A model generated the notes under the pieces. That model had not been told where the DNA came from. It did no database searches and saw nothing but the letters and a program-made list of their open reading frames with translations. Shown piece after piece: positions 1-7,638 of a stretch of DNA of 34,647 bases. Made by a program: the position numbers and the translations under genes. Source of the stretch: an uncultured Lachnospiraceae bacterium (GTDB taxonomy: Bacteria > Bacillota > Clostridia > Lachnospirales > Lachnospiraceae); NCBI GenBank assembly GCA_910577765.1, contig CAJTOV010000019.1, positions 1 through 34,647 of the forward strand, written 5' to 3'. The number at the start of each line of letters is the position of its first letter. Position 1 is the stretch's first letter.

Positions 1-15
1 TAAATGGCCGTATGC

Positions 16-48
16 TGTAACAGTTCAAGGGGTATCTGAACTGTTACA
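16..48. repeat. Perfect 12-bp-arm palindrome, upstream edge
   Basis: Arms TGTAACAGTTCA (16-27) and TGAACTGTTACA (37-48) are exact reverse complements around a 9-base loop AGGGGTATC. No T run follows directly, so it is not a textbook terminator, although it could end a gene lying to the left of the window. The core layout (GTAAC, GTTC, GGGTA in the loop) resembles the inner hairpin of the larger palindrome at 23430-23462, which suggests a dispersed repeat family; that link is inference. Confidence 0.6.
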
Positions 49-87
49 AGAAATTTTAATTTGTTTGAACAAGTAACATCCGGTTCC

Positions 88-115
88 TTGACTTTTTCCT
101 TCCGTGCTTTATAAT
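88..115 (+). promoter_or_regulatory. Promoter of the TreR-like regulator
   Basis: TTGACT at 88-93 and TATAAT at 110-115 are separated by 16 bases, a good sigma-A type promoter 33 bases before the regulator start codon, leaving a short leader with an AAGGAG ribosome site. No operator palindrome is obvious apart from the 16-48 inverted repeat further upstream. Confidence 0.7.
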
Positions 116-147
116 AGAAACCATAGAAGTCGGAAGGAGATAACCGG

Positions 148-873
148 ATGCCAAAAAGTATCTACGAAAACATTTACAAAGATCTGAAACAGAAGATCGA
201 GAACAATACCTATCCCTACCAGGAGCTGCTGCCGCCGGAGAATGTGCTGGTGCAGACCTACGGCTGTTCCCGCAACACCCTGCGCAGGGCAGTGGGGCGC
301 CTGGTGACTGACGGTTATGTGCAGACCATGCAGGGAAAGGGTGTGCGCAACATTTACCGGCCCGTGGACCAGACGGCTTTTACCATCGGGGAGATCGAGA
401 GCTTCCGGGAGTCGGCCCTGCGCAACGGCCAGAAGCCCAGGACCCAGGTGCTTCTCTTTACGGAGCTTTCCTTAAACGGGCACCAGGCCGTGGTTACCGG
501 ATTCCAGCCAGGGACCCAGGTCTGCTATATCCAGCGGCTCCACTATCTGGACGGGCTCCCCCTGATCATCAACCACAACTATTTTCTGAAAGAGGCGGTG
601 CCGGGGCTTACCAGGGAGATTGCGGAAGCTTCCATTTACCAGTATCTGGAGGAGAGCCTGGGCATGACCATTGTCAACAGCAAACGGGTCATGACCGTGG
701 AGAAGATCACGGAGATCGACGAGAAATATCTGGATCTCAATGCGGAGGATTACAACTGTCTGGCCGTGGTCAGCAGCCAGACCTACAACGGGGACGGGGT
801 CATGTTCGAGTATACCCAGTCCCGGCACAGGCCGGATTACTTCCGGTTCTATGAGAATGCGGTGAGACGGTAG
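148..873 (+). CDS. treR: GntR-family regulator, TreR-like (trehalose operon repressor type)
   Basis: A 241-residue GntR/HutC-type repressor. The N-terminal 70 residues hold the winged helix-turn-helix (CSRNTLRRAVGRLVTDGYV with the GKG wing), and the rest is a UTRA effector-binding domain. The stretch around HNYFLKEAVPGLTREI, SIYQYLEESLGM and the C-terminal TQSRHRPDYFRF is very close to what I recall of Bacillus TreR, which binds trehalose-6-phosphate. The start follows AAGGAG and its own promoter. No trehalose PTS or phospho-trehalase gene is in the window; they could lie to the left or elsewhere. The family is firm; the sugar specificity is inferred from resemblance alone, so other phosphosugar effectors are possible. 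Confidence 0.75.
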   Translation: MPKSIYENIYKDLKQKIENNTYPYQELLPPENVLVQTYGCSRNTLRRAVGRLVTDGYVQTMQGKGVRNIYRPVDQTAFTIGEIESFRESALRNGQKPRTQVLLFTELSLNGHQAVVTGFQPGTQVCYIQRLHYLDGLPLIINHNYFLKEAVPGLTREIAEASIYQYLEESLGMTIVNSKRVMTVEKITEIDEKYLDLNAEDYNCLAVVSSQTYNGDGVMFEYTQSRHRPDYFRFYENAVRR

Positions 874-894
874 TTTGCTGTTGCAAAAATCTCC

Positions 895-923
895 TTGACT
901 TCCCCCAAAATCCATGCTATTCT
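895..923 (+). promoter_or_regulatory. Promoter of the rplU operon (extended -10)
   Basis: TTGACT (895-900), a 17-base spacer and TATTCT (918-923), preceded by TG at 915-916, which makes an extended -10 element. Transcription would start near 930, giving a leader of about 84 bases before rplU. It lies just after the TreR-like gene and drives the ribosomal protein operon. Confidence 0.8.
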
Positions 924-929
924 ATACCA

Positions 930-1013
930 GTATGCCGCACAATGAGGTCAGAAAGACCCGGATTTTTGTCCGGGACACCAAAGTTGGCGAGTAATGATAA
1001 CAGGAGGTGCCAT
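930..1013 (+). promoter_or_regulatory. Probable L21 ribosomal protein leader RNA
   Basis: The transcript leader between the promoter and rplU is compact and structured: a hairpin CCCGGA/TCCGGG (957-962 with 969-974) sits between a GCCGCAC segment and a purine-rich region that ends in the AGGAGG ribosome site. Firmicutes rplU genes commonly carry an L21 leader motif through which the protein represses its own operon. Length and position fit; I could not check the covariance model, so the assignment is tentative. Confidence 0.5.
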
Positions 1014-1322
1014 ATGTACGCGATTATTGCAACAGGTGGTAAGCAGTACAAAGTCGCAGAGGGCGATATCATTAAGGTAGAAAAGCTTGGTGTAGACGCC
1101 GGCGAGACCGTTACGTTTGACCAGGTTCTTGCTGTAAACAACGGAGAGTTATCCATCGGATGCCCCACCGTAGCCGGAGCTACTGTTTCCGCAACCGTGG
1201 TAAAAGAAGCCAAAGACCGCAAGGTCATTGTCTACAAGTATAAGAGAAAGACCGGCTACCACAAGAAGAACGGCCACAGACAGCTGTACACCCAGGTCAA
1301 GATCGACAAGATCAGTCTGTAA
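1014..1322 (+). CDS. rplU: 50S ribosomal protein L21
   Basis: Encodes a 102-residue L21 protein, which binds 23S rRNA in the large subunit. It starts MYAIIATGGKQYKV, the standard L21 opening, and ends with the basic RKTGYHKKNGHRQ segment. The open frame extends 24 codons further upstream, but ATG 1014 has AGGAGG at the right distance and matches the family N-terminus. It is the first gene of an operon with the Prp protease and L27, the usual Firmicutes order. Confidence 0.98.
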   Translation: MYAIIATGGKQYKVAEGDIIKVEKLGVDAGETVTFDQVLAVNNGELSIGCPTVAGATVSATVVKEAKDRKVIVYKYKRKTGYHKKNGHRQLYTQVKIDKISL

Positions 1323-1324
1323 GG

Positions 1325-1657
1325 ATGATCCGGGTTACAATGTCCCGGGATCTGGGGACAGACACATATACCGGGATTGAGCTGGAGGGACATGCCGGAT
1401 TCGGGGTCCATGGGCAGGATATTATCTGCGCGGCTGTGTCTGCGCTGGTACTGAATATGGCCAATTCGGTGGAGGCCTTTACCGGCGACCGGTTTGAGGG
1501 CGGGTCTGAGGAGGAGACGGGGCATTTCTGGTTCCGTTTCACAGACCGGATCAGTTCCGAATCAAAACTCCTTATGAACTCCCTTGTTCTGGGAATCCGG
1601 AACATCCAGAGGGAATATGGAAACCAATATATTCACATTCGAGTCAAGGAGGTGTAA
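1325..1657 (+). CDS. prp: Ribosomal-processing cysteine protease Prp (YsxB)
   Basis: A 110-residue YsxB/Prp protein. In Firmicutes it removes the N-terminal extension of ribosomal protein L27, a step needed for normal ribosome assembly. The catalytic dyad is visible as His23 in EGHAGFG and Cys35 in QDIICAAVSAL. The gene begins two bases after the rplU stop without a strong ribosome site of its own, so it is probably translated by coupling, and its last codons contain the ribosome site for rpmA. Its substrate, L27 with the extension, is encoded next. A slightly later ATG at 1340 would remove the first conserved strand and is less likely. Confidence 0.93.
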   Translation: MIRVTMSRDLGTDTYTGIELEGHAGFGVHGQDIICAAVSALVLNMANSVEAFTGDRFEGGSEEETGHFWFRFTDRISSESKLLMNSLVLGIRNIQREYGNQYIHIRVKEV

Positions 1658-1660
1658 GTG

Positions 1661-1951
1661 ATGTTTAAGATGAACCTTCAGTTATTTGCTCATAAGAAAG
1701 GTGTGGGCTCTACCAAGAACGGCAGAGATTCCGAGTCCAAGAGACTGGGCGCCAAGAGAGCAGACGGACAGTTCGTGCTGGCAGGCAATATCCTTTACAG
1801 ACAGCGCGGTACCAAGATCCATCCGGGTCTCAACGTAGGCCGCGGCGGAGATGATACTCTGTACGCAAAGGCAGACGGCGTTGTACGGTTCGAGAGAAAG
1901 GGCAGGGACAAAAAGCAGGTTTCTGTCTATCCCAGAGCCATCAGCGAGTAA
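1661..1951 (+). CDS. rpmA: 50S ribosomal protein L27 with cleavable N-terminal extension
   Basis: Encodes 96-residue L27, located by the peptidyl transferase centre. The N-terminus MFKMNLQLF|AHKKG carries the nine-residue extension that Prp cuts after Phe9 in Firmicutes; the mature protein begins with Ala-His-Lys-Lys. The body (GSTKNGRDSESKRLGAK and NILYRQRGTKIHPG) is canonical. An in-frame GTG lies directly before the ATG, but ATG 1661 is better spaced from AGGAGG at 1648-1653. A strong terminator follows. Confidence 0.97.
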   Translation: MFKMNLQLFAHKKGVGSTKNGRDSESKRLGAKRADGQFVLAGNILYRQRGTKIHPGLNVGRGGDDTLYAKADGVVRFERKGRDKKQVSVYPRAISE

Positions 1952-1964
1952 TCGGCAGGAACGG

Positions 1965-2000
1965 GGCTTCATACTGTAACTGGTATGAAGCCTTTTTTTT
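1965..2000 (+). terminator. Rho-independent terminator after rpmA
   Basis: GGCTTCATAC (1965-1974) pairs perfectly with GTATGAAGCC (1983-1992) across an 8-base loop and is followed by eight T residues. It ends the rplU-prp-rpmA transcript before obgE. Confidence 0.93.
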
Positions 2001-2009
2001 CCAGGTGTA

Positions 2010-2036
2010 CCCGGACGCACCAGTGACGCGTCCGGG
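2010..2036 (+). other. GC-rich hairpin in the obgE leader
   Basis: CCCGGACGC (2010-2018) and GCGTCCGGG (2028-2036) are exact complements around a 9-base loop. Only three T residues follow, so it is not a clear terminator; it lies 65 bases ahead of obgE and may structure that leader or reinforce the rpmA terminator. Confidence 0.5.
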
Positions 2037-2101
2037 GTTTCCAGGCATGGCCCGGACGTGTCACAGCGCGTTGAGGGTCACGGAAAGGACGGGATTTCAT
2101 T

Positions 2102-3385
2102 ATGTTTGCAGACCGGGCAAAAATATTCATCAAATCCGGCAAGGGCGGCGACGGTCATGTCAGCTTCCGCCGGGAGCTGTATGTGCCGGCAGGAGGTCCT
2201 GACGGCGGTGACGGCGGCAAAGGCGGGGACATTATTTTTGAAGTGGATCTGGGGCTTAACACCCTGACGGATTTCCGCCATGTCCACAAGTATGTGGCAA
2301 AGGACGGCCAGGAGGGGGGCAAGAAGCGGTGCCACGGCGCCAGTGCCCAGGACCTGGTGGTCAAGGTGCCGGAAGGCACGGTGATCAAGGATTTTGAGAC
2401 CGGCAAGGTGATTGCGGACATGTCCGGCGGCAACAACCGGGAAGTGATCTTAAAAGGAGGCAAGGGCGGCCTTGGCAACATGAATTTCGCCACTGCCACC
2501 ATGCAGGCTCCCAAATATGCCCAGCCGGGCCAGCCGGGCCATGAGATGTGGGTGACCCTGGAACTGAAAGTCATCGCCGATGTGGGGCTGGTGGGATTCC
2601 CCAATGTAGGCAAGTCCACCCTGCTGTCCCGTGTCTCCAATGCCCGTCCCAAGATCGCCAACTATCATTTCACTACCCTGGACCCCCATCTGGGCGTGGT
2701 GGACTTGGACGGCCATGCAGGCTTTGTTATGGCAGATATACCGGGACTGATTGAAGGGGCCTCGGAAGGGGTAGGCCTGGGCCATGATTTCCTGCGGCAC
2801 ATTGAGCGGACCCGGGTACTGATTCATGTGGTGGATGCGGCCGGGACCGAGGGCCGGGATCCGGTGGAGGATATCCGGGCCATTAACCGGGAGCTGGAAC
2901 AGTATAACCCGGACCTTTTAAAGCGTCCCATGGTCATTGCCGCCAACAAGATGGATGCGGTCTATGAAGGAGACCAGGACCCCTGCGTGATTCTCCGTCA
3001 GGAATTGGCTTCCCAGGGCATCCAGGTGTTTCCCATATCCGCAGTCAGCGGCCGCGGGATCCGGGAGCTGCTTTACGGGGTCTATGAGCTTTTAAAGGCC
3101 GCAGACCAGAAGCCGGTGGTCTTTGAAAAGGAATTCGTCATCGAGTATGCAGGGGATAAGAACCTTCCCTATACCGTGGAGAAAGACCAGGACGGAGCCT
3201 TTGTGGTGGAAGGGCCGCGGATTGAGAAGATGCTGGGCTACACCAACTTGGAATCCGAGAAAGGCTTCCAGTTCTTCCAGAAGTTTCTTAAGGAAAACGG
3301 CATTCTGGAGGAGCTGGAGCAGGCAGGTATCCAGGAAGGGGATACGGTCCGCATGTATGGACTGGCCTTTGATTATTACAAATAA
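2102..3385 (+). CDS. obgE: GTPase Obg (CgtA), ribosome assembly and stress
   Basis: A 427-residue Obg GTPase, which acts on large-subunit maturation and links ribosome assembly to growth. Residues 1-158 form the glycine-rich Obg fold (GGPDGGDGGKGGD, KGGKGGLGN), 160-330 the G domain with G1 GFPNVGKST near 166, DIPGLIEGA and NKMD, and the C-terminal 80 residues the OCT domain found in Firmicutes Obg. The ribosome site is moderate. It sits after the rpmA terminator and leads the yhbY-nadD-yqeK-rsfS group. Confidence 0.97.
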   Translation: MFADRAKIFIKSGKGGDGHVSFRRELYVPAGGPDGGDGGKGGDIIFEVDLGLNTLTDFRHVHKYVAKDGQEGGKKRCHGASAQDLVVKVPEGTVIKDFETGKVIADMSGGNNREVILKGGKGGLGNMNFATATMQAPKYAQPGQPGHEMWVTLELKVIADVGLVGFPNVGKSTLLSRVSNARPKIANYHFTTLDPHLGVVDLDGHAGFVMADIPGLIEGASEGVGLGHDFLRHIERTRVLIHVVDAAGTEGRDPVEDIRAINRELEQYNPDLLKRPMVIAANKMDAVYEGDQDPCVILRQELASQGIQVFPISAVSGRGIRELLYGVYELLKAADQKPVVFEKEFVIEYAGDKNLPYTVEKDQDGAFVVEGPRIEKMLGYTNLESEKGFQFFQKFLKENGILEELEQAGIQEGDTVRMYGLAFDYYK

Positions 3386-3441
3386 AGCTTCGGGGAGCTG
3401 CCTGTCCGGCACAGGGCTTCATGGAGCTGGAAGGAGATACC

Positions 3442-3738
3442 ATGACAAGTAAACAGAGAGCTTATCTTAAGGGAATCGCCATGACCCAGGAAGCCATTCT
3501 CCAGATCGGCAAGTCCAGTGTGACGCCGGAGGTGACAGCCGCTGTCAGCGAGGCCCTGGAAGCCCGGGAACTGGTGAAGCTTTCGGTTCTGAAAAACTGT
3601 ACGGATGACGGCCGCTCCATGGCCGATGTGCTGGCAGAGCGGACCCATTCCCAGGTGGTCCAGGTGATCGGCAGGAAGATCGTGCTGTACAAGCCGGCAA
3701 AGGATGAGAAGAAACGGAAGATCGTGCTGCCAAAGTAG
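3442..3738 (+). CDS. yhbY: YhbY-family RNA-binding protein (CRM domain)
   Basis: A 98-residue single CRM (CRS1-YhbY) domain protein, associated with pre-50S particles in other bacteria. MTSKQRAYLKGIA is the typical opening, and the GxxG-like loop reads QIGKSSVTPEV, where most relatives have a second glycine. An in-frame ATG at 3421 would add seven residues, but ATG 3442 follows AAGGAGA (3431-3437) and fits the family start. It lies 56 bases after obgE, a conserved pairing. Confidence 0.9.
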   Translation: MTSKQRAYLKGIAMTQEAILQIGKSSVTPEVTAAVSEALEARELVKLSVLKNCTDDGRSMADVLAERTHSQVVQVIGRKIVLYKPAKDEKKRKIVLPK

Positions 3739-3813
3739 CTATCCATAAGCCCGGCAGGAGACGCCGGGGGCGCATCCGGCTGCTGCAGCACATGACCAAG
3801 GAGGCAGGCTTTT

Positions 3814-4437
3814 ATGGCAAAGATCGGAATCATGGGCGGGACCTTTGATCCCATTCACAACGGTCATCTGCTGCTGGGGCGCCAGGCCTATGAGGAATAT
3901 GGGCTGGATCAGGTGTGGTACATGCCCTCAGGCACTCCGCCCCACAAACGGGACCGCCAGGTCACCGGCGCCGGGGACCGCTGTGCCATGGTAGCCCTGG
4001 CCATCCGGGACTATCCTTATTTCCGGCTCTCGGACTTTGAGATCCGCCGGGAGGGGAACACCTACACGGCCCAGACCTTGCAGCTTCTGGCAGACCAGTA
4101 TCCCCAGCACCGGTTCTACTTTATCATCGGCGCAGATTCCCTCTATCAGATCGAGACCTGGTACCATCCGGAGCAGGTCCTGGGCCGGACGGTGATTCTT
4201 GCCGCCTGCCGGGAATATCCCCAGGCCTCCCGGACCATTGAAGAGCAGCGGGTCTACTTAATGGCCCGGTACCGGAAGGCTGACATCCGCCTTCTTCACT
4301 GCGAAGAAGTAGATATTTCCTCCGGTGAACTCCGCCGGATGCATGCCAGGGGAACCGGAATCTGCAAATACGTTCCCAAAGCAGTGGAAGCATATATTGA
4401 GGAACACCATCTGTATCAGGACAAAACAAAGGAGTGA
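3814..4437 (+). CDS. nadD: Nicotinate-nucleotide adenylyltransferase
   Basis: NadD (207 residues) joins nicotinate mononucleotide and ATP to make deamido-NAD, the shared step of NAD synthesis. The nucleotidyltransferase signature GGTFDPIHNGHL is at residues 8-19 and the second substrate motif reads VDISSGELRRM near residue 170; the usual form is ISST.IR, so Thr is replaced by Gly here. AAGGAGGCAGGC precedes the start. Downstream yqeK follows after six bases, the conserved Firmicutes pair. Confidence 0.94.
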   Translation: MAKIGIMGGTFDPIHNGHLLLGRQAYEEYGLDQVWYMPSGTPPHKRDRQVTGAGDRCAMVALAIRDYPYFRLSDFEIRREGNTYTAQTLQLLADQYPQHRFYFIIGADSLYQIETWYHPEQVLGRTVILAACREYPQASRTIEEQRVYLMARYRKADIRLLHCEEVDISSGELRRMHARGTGICKYVPKAVEAYIEEHHLYQDKTKE

Positions 4438-4443
4438 CACCCC

Positions 4444-5034
4444 ATGATCACAATGGATGAACAGATCACCACCCTGCGCAAGCGCCTGGAGGCCCGTTTG
4501 GACCCTATGCGCTATGAGCATTCCCTCAGCGTTTCCTACACCTGCATAGCCCTGGCCATGCGCTACGGGTATGACATCCGCAAGGCGGAGCTGGCAGGGA
4601 TTCTCCACGACTGTGCCAAGCGCTACAGCGACACGGTCCTCATTGACAAATGCAAAAAGCGTGAGATTCCCCTGACGGAGGAAGAGCTGCGGGCTCCGGC
4701 GGTGATCCACGCAAAGTACGGGGCATGGATGGCGGAATACAAGTACGGCATCCGGGATGACGAGATACTCTCTGCCATCCGCTGCCATACCACCGGCAAG
4801 GCCAATATGTGTATCCTGGACAAGATCCTCTATATTGCAGACTATATTGAACCCCGCAGGGACAAGGCTTCCAATCTGTCCCGGATGCGGTATCTGGCTT
4901 TCCAGGACCTGGACCAGACCATGTACGAGATTCTGGCCGGTACCCTGGAATATCTGGAAAAGAAGGGAAGCACGGTGGACCCGGCCACACGGCAGGCCTA
5001 CCACTATTTTGAAGAAAGGAGAAGGACCTTATGA
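4444..5034 (+). CDS. yqeK: YqeK-family HD-domain hydrolase (symmetric Ap4A hydrolase type)
   Basis: A 196-residue HD-superfamily protein. YqeK enzymes are known to cut diadenosine tetraphosphate into two ADP in Firmicutes. The metal-binding residues appear as His25 in YEHSLSV, the HD pair in ILHDCAKRYSD near residue 54, and a later His and Asp around CHTTGK and IADYIEPRRD. It starts six bases after nadD and overlaps rsfS by four bases (ATGA), indicating translational coupling. The start could also be the Met four codons in. Confidence 0.88.
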   Translation: MITMDEQITTLRKRLEARLDPMRYEHSLSVSYTCIALAMRYGYDIRKAELAGILHDCAKRYSDTVLIDKCKKREIPLTEEELRAPAVIHAKYGAWMAEYKYGIRDDEILSAIRCHTTGKANMCILDKILYIADYIEPRRDKASNLSRMRYLAFQDLDQTMYEILAGTLEYLEKKGSTVDPATRQAYHYFEERRRTL

Positions 5035-5411
5035 GCAGAGACGACAGAAAGCAGTCAGAAGAGATGGTAAAGCTGGCAGTCAGCGCCCTGGAAGAGAAGA
5101 AGGGCGAGGATGTGCGGGTCATTGATATTTCCGGCGTGTCCGTGCTGGGAGATTATTTTATCATTGCCAGCGGTTCCAACCCCAACCAGGTCCAGGCCAT
5201 GACCGACAGTGTGGAAGAGACCCTGGGAAGAGCCGGATATCATTATAAACATAAGGAAGGCTATCAGACCGCCAACTGGATTCTCATGGACTACGGCGAT
5301 ATCATTGTCCATGTATTCTGCCGGGAAGACCGGCTGTTCTATGATCTGGAGCGGATCTGGCGGGACGGGAAGCTGGTGGATCTGGAACAGTTTCACGGGG
5401 AGCCCGGATGA
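5031..5411 (+). CDS. rsfS: Ribosomal silencing factor RsfS
   Basis: A 126-residue RsfS/Iojap protein, which binds L14 on the large subunit and blocks subunit joining when nutrients are scarce. Family features are DVRVIDISGVSVLGDYFII, the ASGSNPNQVQAM turn, and the C-terminal DYGDIIVHVF plus YDLERIWRDGK. It overlaps the yqeK stop by four bases. In many Firmicutes a LytR-CpsA-Psr gene lies between yqeK and rsfS; it is absent here. A terminator follows. Confidence 0.95.
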   Translation: MSRDDRKQSEEMVKLAVSALEEKKGEDVRVIDISGVSVLGDYFIIASGSNPNQVQAMTDSVEETLGRAGYHYKHKEGYQTANWILMDYGDIIVHVFCREDRLFYDLERIWRDGKLVDLEQFHGEPG

Positions 5412-5424
5412 TACATTCCCAGAG

Positions 5425-5454
5425 AAGGGGCAGCTGTGCCAGGCTGTCCCTTTT
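5425..5454 (+). terminator. Terminator after rsfS
   Basis: AAGGGGCAGC (5425-5434) pairs with GCTGTCCCTT (5443-5452) with one G-T wobble, followed by a short T run. It closes the obgE-rsfS transcript 14 bases after the stop. Confidence 0.75.
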
Positions 5455-5520
5455 CCATTGCAAGACGCATCAAAAGTTACAAAAATCTTGCGAAATATTT
5501 ACTTTTTTAGAATTTTGATA

Positions 5521-5549
5521 TTGATTTATACAGCATAATCGGGTATATT
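5521..5549 (+). promoter_or_regulatory. Promoter of plsX-acpP
   Basis: TTGATT (5521-5526), 17 bases, then TATATT (5544-5549), in a locally AT-rich patch unlike its surroundings. Transcription would start near 5556 with a 42-base leader. No clear FapR or FabT operator is visible, although a loose TTTTGAT repeat overlaps the -35 region. Confidence 0.75.
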
Positions 5550-5597
5550 AAATGCAGGAACTGTTCTGCCGGCATGTGCTGGAAAGGAGACACAGAT

Positions 5598-6617
5598 ATG
5601 ATAAGGGTGGCAGTAGACGCCATGGGCGGCGATCATGCACCGGCCGAGATTGTCAAAGGGGCAGTTGCGGCGGTGAAGAAGAGCAGGGAGATCCAGGTAA
5701 TGCTCATAGGACAGAAGGAGCTGGTCTTAAGGGAGCTTGAGAAGTATCCTTATCCCAAGGACCAGGTGGAGCTGGTGCAGGCTACGGAGGTGATTGAGAC
5801 CGGGGAGCCTCCGGTCAATGCGATCCGTAAGAAGAAGGACTCCTCCATTGTGGTAGGGATGAACCTGGTGAAGGCCGGAGAGGCCGATGCCTTTGTCTCC
5901 GCAGGAAGCTCCGGCGCCATTTTAGTCGGCGGCCAGGTGATCGTGGGAAGGCTAAAGGGCGTGGAACGTCCCCCCTTTGGAGCCCTGATCCCCACAGAAA
6001 AAGGGGTATCCCTGCTGCTGGACTGCGGGGCCAATGTGGACTCCCGTCCCTCTCATCTGGTACAGTTTGCACGGATGGGTTCTATTTACATGGAACATGT
6101 AATAGGTATTAACAGGCCCCGGGTTGGCATTGTCAATATCGGTGCCGAGGAGGAGAAGGGGAATGCCCTGGTAAAGGAGACATTTCCGCTTCTGAAGGAG
6201 TGCACGGACATCCATTTCACCGGCAGTATCGAGGCCAGGGAGATCCCCCACGGGGGAGCGGATGTGATCGTCTGCGAGGCCTTCACAGGCAATGTGATCT
6301 TAAAGCTTTATGAGGGTACCGGAGCCGTTCTGGTGGGCATGATCAAGAAGGGACTTATGAGCTCCCTGCGCAGCAAGGTAGGAGCCGTTCTGATCAAGCC
6401 GGCCTTAAAGGACACCCTGAAGGCATTTGACGCGACCCAGTACGGCGGGGCGCCTATGCTGGGGCTTAAGGGTCTGGTGGTGAAGACCCACGGAAGCGCC
6501 AGGGCAGGGGAAATCTGCAATTCCGTCCTCCAGTGTCTGACCTTCAAGGAACAGCAGATCAATGAGAAAATTAAGGAAAGCCTGGATGCCAAAGAACAGG
6601 CGCAAGAAAATCCATAG
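5598..6617 (+). CDS. plsX: Phosphate acyltransferase PlsX
   Basis: PlsX (339 residues) turns acyl-ACP and phosphate into acyl-phosphate, the first step of phosphatidic acid synthesis in most bacteria. It begins MIRVAVDAMGGDHAP and shows the family features SAGSSGAILVGG and ILKLYEGTG. The open frame starts eight codons earlier, but ATG 5598 follows GGAAAGGAG and matches the family N-terminus. It is the first gene after a strong promoter and is followed 16 bases later by acpP, its acyl donor carrier. The rpmF/yceD genes often found before plsX are missing. Confidence 0.96.
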   Translation: MIRVAVDAMGGDHAPAEIVKGAVAAVKKSREIQVMLIGQKELVLRELEKYPYPKDQVELVQATEVIETGEPPVNAIRKKKDSSIVVGMNLVKAGEADAFVSAGSSGAILVGGQVIVGRLKGVERPPFGALIPTEKGVSLLLDCGANVDSRPSHLVQFARMGSIYMEHVIGINRPRVGIVNIGAEEEKGNALVKETFPLLKECTDIHFTGSIEAREIPHGGADVIVCEAFTGNVILKLYEGTGAVLVGMIKKGLMSSLRSKVGAVLIKPALKDTLKAFDATQYGGAPMLGLKGLVVKTHGSARAGEICNSVLQCLTFKEQQINEKIKESLDAKEQAQENP

Positions 6618-6633
6618 ATAGGAGAGAAGGAAC

Positions 6634-6864
6634 ATGGAGTTTGAAAAATTACAGGGCATTATCGCAGAGGTACTGAATGTGGAGACAGATGATATCACCA
6701 TGGACACCACGTTTGTGGAGGATCTGGGGGCGGATTCCCTGGATATTTTCCAGATTGTCATGGGGATTGAGGAGGAATTTGATATTGAGATTCCTTCCGA
6801 TGCGGCAGAACAGATCGTCACTGTGGGGGATGCCGTGGAGCAGATTAAGAATGCACTGAATTAA
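6634..6864 (+). CDS. acpP: Acyl carrier protein
   Basis: A 76-residue acidic acyl carrier protein. The phosphopantetheine site is Ser35 in LGADSLDIFQIV. It carries growing fatty acyl chains and hands them to PlsX, encoded immediately upstream. AGGAGAGAAGG precedes the start. A strong terminator follows, so plsX-acpP forms one transcript unless there is readthrough to rnc. Confidence 0.97.
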   Translation: MEFEKLQGIIAEVLNVETDDITMDTTFVEDLGADSLDIFQIVMGIEEEFDIEIPSDAAEQIVTVGDAVEQIKNALN

Positions 6865-6878
6865 AGATTCCGGCATTC

Positions 6879-6911
6879 AGGGGCGTCGCGCCGTTTGCGC
6901 CGCCCCTTTTT
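6879..6911 (+). terminator. Terminator after acpP
   Basis: AGGGGCG (6879-6885) pairs with CGCCCCT (6901-6907), extended by an inner GCGC pairing past a two-base bulge, then five T residues. It lies between acpP and rnc. Confidence 0.88.
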
Positions 6912-6942
6912 CCGTAAACCGGAGGAAAGGAGATACTACCAC

Positions 6943-7638
6943 ATGTACCGTGATTTATCCGGACTGGAGCAGCGGATCGGTTACCGGTTCCAGGACAGGA
7001 CCCTGTTTGTCAAGGCCCTGACCCACAGCTCCTATGTAAACGAACACAAGATGGACAAGCTCCAGTGCAATGAACGGCTGGAATTTCTGGGGGATGCGGT
7101 TCTGGAGATCGTGTCCAGCGAATTTCTCTATGAAAAATTCCCGGAAAAGCCCGAGGGGGAGCTGACAAGAATCCGGGCCAGCATGGTCTGCGAGCCTACC
7201 CTGGCCTTCTGCGCCGATGGGATTGAACTGGGGTCCTATTTGCGCCTGGGCCGGGGAGAAGATTCCACCGGAGGGCGGCAGCGCCATTCCGTGGTGTCCG
7301 ACGCCATGGAGGCTCTCATCGGTGCCATCTATCTGGATGGTGGTTTTGCTAATGCAAAAGAGTTCATTCACAGCTTTGTACTCAATGATATGGAACATAA
7401 ACAGCTCTTTTATGATAGCAAGACTATCCTACAGGAAATGGTCCAGGCCGAGGCCCGCCACAACGTGGAATACCTGCTCTTAAAGGAGGAGGGGCCGGAC
7501 CACAACAAGACCTTTGAAGTAAGCGCACTGCTGGACGGCAGGGAGATCGGAAGAGGAAGCGGAAGGACCAAAAAGGCAGCGGAGCAGGTGGCTGCCTACC
7601 ATGGCATCCTGCTTCTAAGAGGAGAAGTATGTATTTAA
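6943..7638 (+). CDS. rnc: Ribonuclease III
   Basis: RNase III (231 residues) cuts double-stranded RNA during rRNA and mRNA processing. The signature NERLEFLGDAVLE is in the N-terminal nuclease domain, together with the second acidic site DAMEALIGAIYLDGG; the last 75 residues form the double-stranded RNA binding domain (ARHNVEYLLLKEEGPDHNKTF and GRTKKAAEQ). ATG 6943 is chosen over an upstream in-frame start because AAAGGAGA lies ahead of it. Its end overlaps smc by ten bases, the conserved rnc-smc pairing. Confidence 0.96.
   Translation: MYRDLSGLEQRIGYRFQDRTLFVKALTHSSYVNEHKMDKLQCNERLEFLGDAVLEIVSSEFLYEKFPEKPEGELTRIRASMVCEPTLAFCADGIELGSYLRLGRGEDSTGGRQRHSVVSDAMEALIGAIYLDGGFANAKEFIHSFVLNDMEHKQLFYDSKTILQEMVQAEARHNVEYLLLKEEGPDHNKTFEVSALLDGREIGRGSGRTKKAAEQVAAYHGILLLRGEVCI

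Noticed and set aside
5500..5549. FabT or FapR operator at the plsX promoter
   Set aside because: TTTTGAT occurs, but the second half-site is a direct, not inverted, copy (TTGATTT), and no FapR palindrome is present.
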